This document shows positions 14,146 to 18,144 of a stretch of 18,144 nt of DNA, piece after piece (position 1 is the first letter of the stretch; each line of letters opens with the position of its first letter). The stretch covers positions 1 through 18,144 of the forward strand of contig NZ_JNJP01000073.1 of the NCBI RefSeq assembly GCF_000701705.1, read 5' to 3'. The translations under genes were made by a program, and so were the position numbers. The notes beneath the pieces are model-generated. The model saw only the letters and a program-made list of their open reading frames with translations. It was not told the origin of the DNA and made no database searches. Source of the stretch: Bilophila wadsworthia ATCC 49260 (GTDB lineage: Bacteria > Desulfobacterota > Desulfovibrionia > Desulfovibrionales > Desulfovibrionaceae).

Positions 14146-14675
14146 CAGTTCTTCTCCTTCGCCTTGGCGGCGATAAAGTCTTCTTCGGAAATGCCGGCGA
14201 CTTTCGCGGCGTACCGCTCCTCATCCGTCAGGGCGGCGACATGCGGCGTTCCGGCGGGAGGGGTGCCCCCGGTTTGGGTGGACGTCAGAGCGGCGATGGG
14301 GGGAACGGAAGACGCGATATAGCTTTTGACGGCGTCCGGGTGCGTCTTCGCGGTGGCCTTCGCCCACGCTTCACAAGACTTCGGCAAACGTCCGTCGGCC
14401 AGCGCCGCGTCGATCTCGGCGGTGAGCGCGGCGAGAGCGCCGTTGCCTTCCAGCTCCTTGACCTTTGCGGCCAGCGCCGCGTTCTTTTCCTGCGCGGCGG
14501 CAAGCATGGCGGCGGGCACGTACTGAGCGGGATCGGGGGCGGTTTCCTTGGCGGCGGTGAGCATGGCGGCCAATGGCTGGCCCTGCGCCTTGAGTGCGGC
14601 AAGGGCGGCGTCTTCGTCGGCGTCGGCGGCAAGGTCGAAAAAGTGCCGGAGCGCCTCAAGCGTTTCTTTCTTCAT
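14145..14675 (-). CDS. Nested scaffold protein (Mu Z-like) from internal start in I
   Basis: An in-frame ATG at 14675 (codon 171 of I) would give a 176-residue scaffold starting MKKETLEALRHFFDLAADAD. GAGGA lies 10 bases upstream, a workable Shine-Dalgarno site. In Mu the scaffold is likewise translated from an internal start in I. The sequence is helical, with the coiled-coil-like segment AAAQEKNAALAAKVKELEGNGALAALTAEIDAAL. Placement after the protease domain and the charge pattern fit; production as a separate protein is inferred. Confidence 0.6.
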   Translation of the reverse strand: MKKETLEALRHFFDLAADADEDAALAALKAQGQPLAAMLTAAKETAPDPAQYVPAAMLAAAQEKNAALAAKVKELEGNGALAALTAEIDAALADGRLPKSCEAWAKATAKTHPDAVKSYIASSVPPIAALTSTQTGGTPPAGTPHVAALTDEERYAAKVAGISEEDFIAAKAKEKN

Positions 14676-15185
14676 AGGGGGATCGTCCTCTGCCCGCGCG
14701 GTCACGGCGTCCATGCCGTCAAGGGCGGGGTAGTTTGTCAGGGCCGCGCTTTTCAGTTCGAGCACGGCCCCGGTTTCGGGGTCAAAAGAAAAAACGGGGG
14801 AAATGTAACGGTATTCGTCTGCCTGGATGAACGCGCGGGCGGCGTCCGTCCACTTGACCGTGGCGTAAAGCCCGTCCGTCCCCGCCTCCAGCGATTCGAT
14901 CCAGCCCGCCGCAGGGGCGGGCTTGCCGTTTTCGGCGGCGTTTATCGTCTGGTGCTCATAGTCCACCACAAGCGGCGTTTCACGCGCCTGCCAGCGGGCG
15001 ATCACGGCGGCGGCAATGATAGGGGTGATGGTCCACGCCTTGACATTGACGCCCTTGAGCGTGCCGGGCCTTCCGTCGCGGGCGGAAAACTCGCCCATCG
15101 GAAAAAGCTGGATACGTCCGGGCGCGGGGCCGCCCGCATCGGTCAGGACACGGGCGGCGATGGAGGAGGTGTATGCTGTGCTCAT
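14145..15185 (-). CDS. I: Prohead protease with fused scaffold (Mu I/gp32-like)
   Basis: A 346-residue protein with two parts. Residues 1-165 are the Mu I-type prohead protease, which cleaves scaffold during head maturation: RIQLFPMGEFSARDGRPGTLKGVN, PLVVDYEHQT (His78) and DEYRYISPVFSF (Ser129) are the conserved blocks, with His78 and Ser129 the likely catalytic residues. Residues 171-346 are helical and alanine/lysine/glutamate-rich, as in the scaffold part that Mu also makes separately as Z. No convincing ribosome site precedes the ATG. The TGA of an upstream frame overlaps this ATG (ATGA), which could allow coupling, but that frame has no clear start. A 215-base gap separates it from G. 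Confidence 0.92.
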   Translation of the reverse strand: MSTAYTSSIAARVLTDAGGPAPGRIQLFPMGEFSARDGRPGTLKGVNVKAWTITPIIAAAVIARWQARETPLVVDYEHQTINAAENGKPAPAAGWIESLEAGTDGLYATVKWTDAARAFIQADEYRYISPVFSFDPETGAVLELKSAALTNYPALDGMDAVTARAEDDPPMKKETLEALRHFFDLAADADEDAALAALKAQGQPLAAMLTAAKETAPDPAQYVPAAMLAAAQEKNAALAAKVKELEGNGALAALTAEIDAALADGRLPKSCEAWAKATAKTHPDAVKSYIASSVPPIAALTSTQTGGTPPAGTPHVAALTDEERYAAKVAGISEEDFIAAKAKEKN

Positions 15186-15207
15186 GGCGTCAGAGTAACA
15201 GGACGCG

Positions 15208-15245
15208 GGAGGCGCGCCAGTTGACGCATGTCAGCGGGTGAAAAG
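15208..15245. repeat. Dispersed 38-base repeat, copy B (G-I gap)
   Basis: It matches 4329-4366 at 34 of 38 positions in the same orientation. The plus-strand core is CCAGTTGACGCATGTCAGCG. The minus strand reads FSPADMRQLAR, close to FSPADIRQLAR in copy A, in a frame whose TGA overlaps the ATG of gene I. Confidence 0.7.
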
Positions 15246-15337
15246 GCGGGGGAACGGGTACGGACGGAAAACGGAAGGAGGAAAAAGAAGCGGCACGCAA
15301 ATGAAGGCCGTTAGACCCCCGTTAAAAAATGCGTAAA

Positions 15338-15380
15338 GGAAAAACGCGGGCCGTTCTTCATCCGGGAAGAAAAACGGCCC
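15338..15380 (-). terminator. Probable rho-independent terminator after gene G
   Basis: GGGCCGTT (15348-15355) pairs with AACGGCCC (15373-15380); the stem extends inward with CTTC/GAAG after a 3-base bulge, around an ATCCGG loop. On the minus strand it is followed by GCGTTTTTCC. It starts 20 bases after the G stop. The short T run suggests partial termination, which would separate expression of portal, F and G from protease and capsid. Confidence 0.55.
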
Positions 15381-15400
15381 TGAAAACGGCGATTCGGCGA

Positions 15401-15934
15401 TCAGCCGTACAGCGCCTTGTGCAGCTCGTCCCGGAAGATGTCGAGCAGTTCTTTTTCATCGTCCGGGCCGATGCCAAGGAAGGGGCGCGCCGGAATAATC
15501 GATCCGGGGTGATTGACGGAACGGCGGAAGCCCACGCCGGGGATCTTGAGCGCTTTGCCGTTGCGCGCCCGGATCACATGCGGTTTGGTCGCAGCCCCGA
15601 ACTGGTGGGCAGCCGCGTAGGGTTTGGCTGTGCCGACGACCGCATAATTGCGCCCAAAGTCGCGCTCAAGCGAAGAGGCGAGACTTCCGGTGAGCTGCAA
15701 TATTTTGCCGGAATGCCCCTTGGCGGCACGGGCCGCCGCCGTTGAAGCCGCAAGCGGCTGCCACTTCGCGCCCGTCACCGGATCGGCTTCATCGTCAAAA
15801 GCACCTTCGGCGGCCCCCGCCAGTACGTCAGCGCACCGGCGCATGATCGGCGTGGTGTCCTGCGCCTTTTCGCGTAGGCGGGAAATGGCGGCTTCGAGAT
15901 CGGATGTGTCGATGTTTACATCTATGTGGATCAT
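15401..15934 (-). CDS. G: Mu G (gp31)-like virion morphogenesis protein
   Basis: A 177-residue Mu G / phage virion morphogenesis family protein, related to P2 gpS-type tail completion proteins. It starts MIHIDVNIDTSDLEAAISRLREKA. The family block WQPLAASTAAARAAKGHSGKILQLTGSLASSLERDF (about 70-105) is clear, followed by GTAKPYAAAHQFGA and a C-terminal IIPARPFLGIGPDDEKELLDIFRD, the usual R-P-F-L-G ending. The ATG at 15934 has AAGGA about 7 bases upstream; the longer frame to 16018 would run through the structured spacer and is not used. It is separated from F by 105 bases rather than overlapping it, which is unusual in this operon. Role: head or tail completion, inferred from family. Confidence 0.9.
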   Translation of the reverse strand: MIHIDVNIDTSDLEAAISRLREKAQDTTPIMRRCADVLAGAAEGAFDDEADPVTGAKWQPLAASTAAARAAKGHSGKILQLTGSLASSLERDFGRNYAVVGTAKPYAAAHQFGAATKPHVIRARNGKALKIPGVGFRRSVNHPGSIIPARPFLGIGPDDEKELLDIFRDELHKALYG

Positions 15935-15953
15935 GAGTATCCTTCTTTCAACG

Positions 15954-16056
15954 AGCTGATTCGGGCGCGAAACTGCGGGCTTGCCGGAGCAATGCGCAGC
16001 TGAAAGTCCCTCCAACACCGGATATTGTTGCGAGAGGCCTCAACCCCGAATCAGCT
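15954..16056 (-). ncRNA. Candidate structured intercistronic RNA (three-way junction)
   Basis: AGCTGATTCGGG and CCCGAATCAGCT, 79 bases apart, form a perfect 12-base-pair closing stem (15954-15965 with 16045-16056). Inside, read on the minus strand, one arm pairs CCTC/GAGG then CAACA/TGTTG (16009-16037). A second arm pairs CTGCG/CGCAG then TTGC/GCAA around a TCCG tetraloop (15973-15999). The 5' strand of the closing stem includes the last codons of F and its 3' strand ends 20 bases before the G start. The fold is drawn by eye; I recognise no known RNA family. Confidence 0.5.
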
Positions 16057-17341
16057 TTCTTTTTTTGCTCCAGACAAGCAAGCCCTCTCTGAGCCTGTCC
16101 ATATCTTTATCTTTTCGGTTCATCATATTCCATATGAGGGAGCCGTCCCGGTTCATCCGCACGACGACAAGCAATGAATATTTGCCCTCCCGAAATAGGC
16201 CGATATAATTCTCCCTGAGCTTCCCGTCTTCGTGTTGCTTGAGCCAGATTTCAAAGGGCTGTTGCAAGGTCGGCAAAACGTAGCTTGCAAACCGTTCCCG
16301 CGCGTCGCTTCGTTTCTCAACCATATGCGCCAGCAATTCGCGCCGGATAACGCGGCTCCCCATCGGCGTCTCGACGATGCGCTGACGCTCGTCCGTAAAG
16401 CCCAACGCCTCGGCAAGCCGCTTTTCCGCCTCTTCCTGCGAGTCCGCTATGGGCAACAGCTCCGGCGCAGGCAGACGCTCCTCGGCGGGAACGTCGCGCA
16501 GGGGGCGCAAGCCCATATCCTTCCATGTAACCGCCTGTGCGGGTTCCGGCACGTTCGCAAGGGCGTCTTCAAGCCACACCTTGCCGGGATTGTATGAAAA
16601 TCCCGCATCGGTGAAGGATTCGAGGCTTCCCTTGCCGCCGTGCCGGTAGCCGGTGACGGTGCGCCGGACGACTTCCCCGGTTTGCCGATTGACGGTTTCG
16701 ACCTCCCGCGTGACCATGTGTCCGGCGCTGCTTTCGACTTTCAGCCCCCGGCGCTTCAAGCGGGATTCGGAATAGGCGGCGACGCGGCACCGGCAATTCC
16801 AGCCGTTCGGCGGATACATTGCGCCCCAGAAAGGATCGTCAAACCGGAAAACCATGTTGTGCAGGGCGGCATGGGCGGGCCGGGTCTTCTGATCAAGTAC
16901 GGCGATATAGCGCAGGTACGGGGCGGAATCCGCGTTTTCGAGCTGTTGCTTGTAGCGGCCCGCCATGTATGCGGATTGCGTATTCTGGCGGTAGATGAGC
17001 TTCAGCCGCGCCGGGCTGCCTTGCCGCACATACCGGACTTCCCCGGTGTCCGGGTCCGTCACTTCCTTTTTTCCCCACCAGCCTTTTTTCTTGAGGATCG
17101 GTGCAAGCTCGTTCAGGAACCACTGTTCCGTCCTGCCTTCCTTGATCGCCGCATCGACCGCACCCCGGATGTCCTGCATGAGATCAAGCTTCGTGATACC
17201 CGTTACGGTGAAGGCGCGAGCCTGCGCCTCCTGCCAGAGATCATGCCAGTTTTCGGTAACGGCGATGCCCTTTGACCGGAAGTAGCGCACGGCCTCCACC
17301 GGCGTGAGGCCAAGCGCGTAGGACAGATCAGGTCTTGGCAT
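16040..17341 (-). CDS. F: Mu F (gp30)-like head protein with C-terminal PBECR-type nuclease domain
   Basis: A 433-residue head morphogenesis protein. The MuF/SPP1 gp7-type domain covers about residues 105-190: ARLKLIYRQNTQSAYMAGRYKQ, YIAVLDQKTRPAHAALHNMVFRFDDPFW, and PPNGWNCRCRV, where the Cys-x-Cys pair is typical. A small number of copies enter the virion near the portal. From about 300 to 425 is a separate domain containing RELLAHM (His339), LQQPFEIWLKQHEDGKLRENYIGLF and a beta pair ending LIWNM, matching the PBECR2 group of barnase/EndoU/ColicinE5-like nucleases often fused to MuF proteins. Such a domain could act on host RNA after injection; activity is inferred. The ATG at 17341 overlaps the portal gene by 14 bases. 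GC drops to about 50 percent over 16021-16320. Confidence 0.9.
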   Translation of the reverse strand: MPRPDLSYALGLTPVEAVRYFRSKGIAVTENWHDLWQEAQARAFTVTGITKLDLMQDIRGAVDAAIKEGRTEQWFLNELAPILKKKGWWGKKEVTDPDTGEVRYVRQGSPARLKLIYRQNTQSAYMAGRYKQQLENADSAPYLRYIAVLDQKTRPAHAALHNMVFRFDDPFWGAMYPPNGWNCRCRVAAYSESRLKRRGLKVESSAGHMVTREVETVNRQTGEVVRRTVTGYRHGGKGSLESFTDAGFSYNPGKVWLEDALANVPEPAQAVTWKDMGLRPLRDVPAEERLPAPELLPIADSQEEAEKRLAEALGFTDERQRIVETPMGSRVIRRELLAHMVEKRSDARERFASYVLPTLQQPFEIWLKQHEDGKLRENYIGLFREGKYSLLVVVRMNRDGSLIWNMMNRKDKDMDRLREGLLVWSKKRKLIRG

Positions 17342-18143
17342 GGGCGCGCCCCCACAGATCGGCAATAAAAAACGCCCGCGCGAGCAGGTCGGCAAGTTGC
17401 GTTTCGTCAAGCTGCGGATAGAGATCGCCAAGGCGCTCTTGCAGTTCTTCCGGCGTCAGCCCGTTTTCGATCTCGGCGATAAGTGGCGCAAGCAGGGCTT
17501 CGGCGGCGTCGGCAAGGGCATCCTCGGCCTGCATGGCGTCGATCGCGTCCTGATCCGCATACCCGCTTGACGCCGGGCCGTCCTCGGCCTTGGCGCTTGC
17601 GGTCAGCGCGGTGGGTTCCGGCATGGCCTGCGGCTTGACGGCAAGCACCTTTTCCCCTTCCCCGGCCTGCGGAATCTTGAGCTTCTCATGCGCCCACGCC
17701 GCCGGTATATCCATCACTGACGCCAGCTTGGGGAGTGCGTCGGCAAACACCTGAATATCTTCGGCCTGCCTTGTGTCGAACCGGAACCACGGGAGCAACG
17801 CCGGATCGCTGACGCCGCAGTTCAGATAGGCCAGCGGAGCGAGGATTTGCCGGGTGATCGTCGCGGCGATCTGCGCGGCGTCGGACGTGAGGATGTCATG
17901 TCTGATTTCGTTGTGAACTTCGCCGAGCGCGTTGGTGGACGTTTTACCGTCCGCCTGCGTGGTGAGCGTCCCGCCGAGAATGGCCTTGCTCATGCCTTGT
18001 TCACACCGGGTAACAAGAATGCCCGGGATGTCCTGCGTGGCATTGGCGGGCGACTCGAAAAGAATTTCCATACCCTGCGGAATAATGCCGGAAGCGTCCC
18101 GTCCGAGATTGGCAAGGGCGGTTCTGAGCGCGGCTTTGTCTTC
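17328..18143 (-). CDS. Portal protein (Mu gp29-like, DUF935), 5' end beyond window
   Basis: The C-terminal 271 residues of a Mu gp29-type portal; the frame is open to the window edge, so the start is outside. The portal is the dodecameric ring through which DNA is packaged and ejected. Landmarks are IPQGMEILFESPANATQ, ILVTRCEQGMSKAILGGTLTTQADGKTSTNALGEVHNEIRHDIL (the strongest family signature) and PLAYLNCGVSDPALLPWFRFD. The C-terminal tail is acidic and helical (EDALADAAEALLAPLIAEIENGLTPEELQERLGDLYPQL). An internal ATG at 18069-18071 lies mid-domain and is not the true start. The stop at 17328 overlaps F by 14 bases. Confidence 0.93.
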   Translation of the reverse strand, partial: EDKAALRTALANLGRDASGIIPQGMEILFESPANATQDIPGILVTRCEQGMSKAILGGTLTTQADGKTSTNALGEVHNEIRHDILTSDAAQIAATITRQILAPLAYLNCGVSDPALLPWFRFDTRQAEDIQVFADALPKLASVMDIPAAWAHEKLKIPQAGEGEKVLAVKPQAMPEPTALTASAKAEDGPASSGYADQDAIDAMQAEDALADAAEALLAPLIAEIENGLTPEELQERLGDLYPQLDETQLADLLARAFFIADLWGRAHAKT

Positions 18144-18144
18144 G

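Larger units (their letters stand above)
15186..15400. other. 215-base gap between G and I
   Basis: No convincing gene. From high to low coordinates it contains a terminator-like hairpin (15338-15380), a strand-biased pyrimidine-rich tract on the minus strand (about 15240-15295), and copy B of the 38-base repeat (15208-15245). A stop-free minus frame of about 43 codons ends in TGA overlapping the I start codon, but it has no usable start except an ATG that leaves 15 codons. No promoter for I is evident. Confidence 0.6.

Noticed and set aside
13303..14322. Long plus-strand open frame (339 codons) opposite the capsid gene
   Set aside because: It lies antisense to the clearly recognisable T and I genes; its arginine/glycine-rich composition is typical of an antisense shadow in GC-rich DNA.
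14241..15224. Plus-strand open frame opposite gene I
   Set aside because: Glycine/arginine-rich shadow of a recognised protease-scaffold gene.
15276..15335. Plus-strand AAGGAGG followed by an 11-codon frame (MKAVRPPLKNA)
   Set aside because: Spacing between the site and ATG is about 19 bases and the frame is tiny; probably a by-product of the purine-rich plus strand.
15954..16056. MITE or integron attC site for the 12-bp inverted repeats
   Set aside because: No flanking target-site duplication and no attC core sequences; one repeat includes F codons, which fits an RNA structure better.
1..18144. CRISPR arrays, rRNA, tRNA and insertion sequences
   Set aside because: No regularly spaced repeats, no cloverleaf or rRNA sequence that I could recognise, and no transposase frame were seen by eye.

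Overview
The window holds the late (virion) half of a Mu-like transposable phage or prophage. All recognisable genes lie on the minus strand, so transcription runs from high to low coordinates. Gene content and order follow phage Mu: portal (gp29), F (gp30), G (gp31), I protease with nested scaffold (gp32), T capsid (gp34), gp36, gp37, gp38, tail sheath L, tail tube M, tail chaperone gp41 with a frameshift product, tape measure, N (gp43), P (gp44), spike (gp45), gp46, gp47, gp48, tail fibre, fibre-associated DUF4376 protein, a small conserved protein, and an accessory gene that leaves the window at the low end. The phage ends, transposase, repressor, terminase and lysis genes are outside the window. 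The DNA is GC-rich (roughly 60 percent or more in the core). A GC-rich proteobacterial host such as a Desulfovibrio-type organism is possible, but this is a weak inference; the sequence does not identify the host.

Layout by region. 18143-15401: head start (partial portal; F with a C-terminal nuclease-like domain; a structured 105-base spacer; G). 15400-15186: a 215-base gap with a terminator-like hairpin and one copy of a 38-base repeat. 15185-12126: capsid protease/scaffold, major capsid, and the gp36 and gp37 head-tail joining proteins. 12124-7429: gp38, sheath, tube, tail assembly chaperones and tape measure. 7429-4379: tail hub and spike (gp43, gp44, gp45). 4378-4215: a 164-base gap with three palindromes and the second copy of the 38-base repeat. 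4214-2223: baseplate wedge proteins gp46, gp47, gp48. 2212-314: fibre region. 313-1: AT-rich spacer with a promoter-like sequence and an unrecognised gene of lower GC.

Most neighbouring genes overlap by 1 to 17 bases or are separated by fewer than 13, as expected of a translationally coupled late operon. The three larger gaps therefore stand out. Beyond standard Mu architecture, the main points are: (1) a -1 frameshift signal A-AAA-AAG joining gp41 to a second frame; (2) a PBECR-type nuclease domain fused to the F protein; (3) an intercistronic sequence after that domain that can fold into a three-way junction closed by a perfect 12-base-pair stem; (4) a 38-base repeat shared by two gaps about 11 kb apart; (5) a hairpin abutting the gp46 start codon; (6) lower GC in the fibre tip, in the PBECR segment and in the left-end accessory gene, consistent with module exchange.
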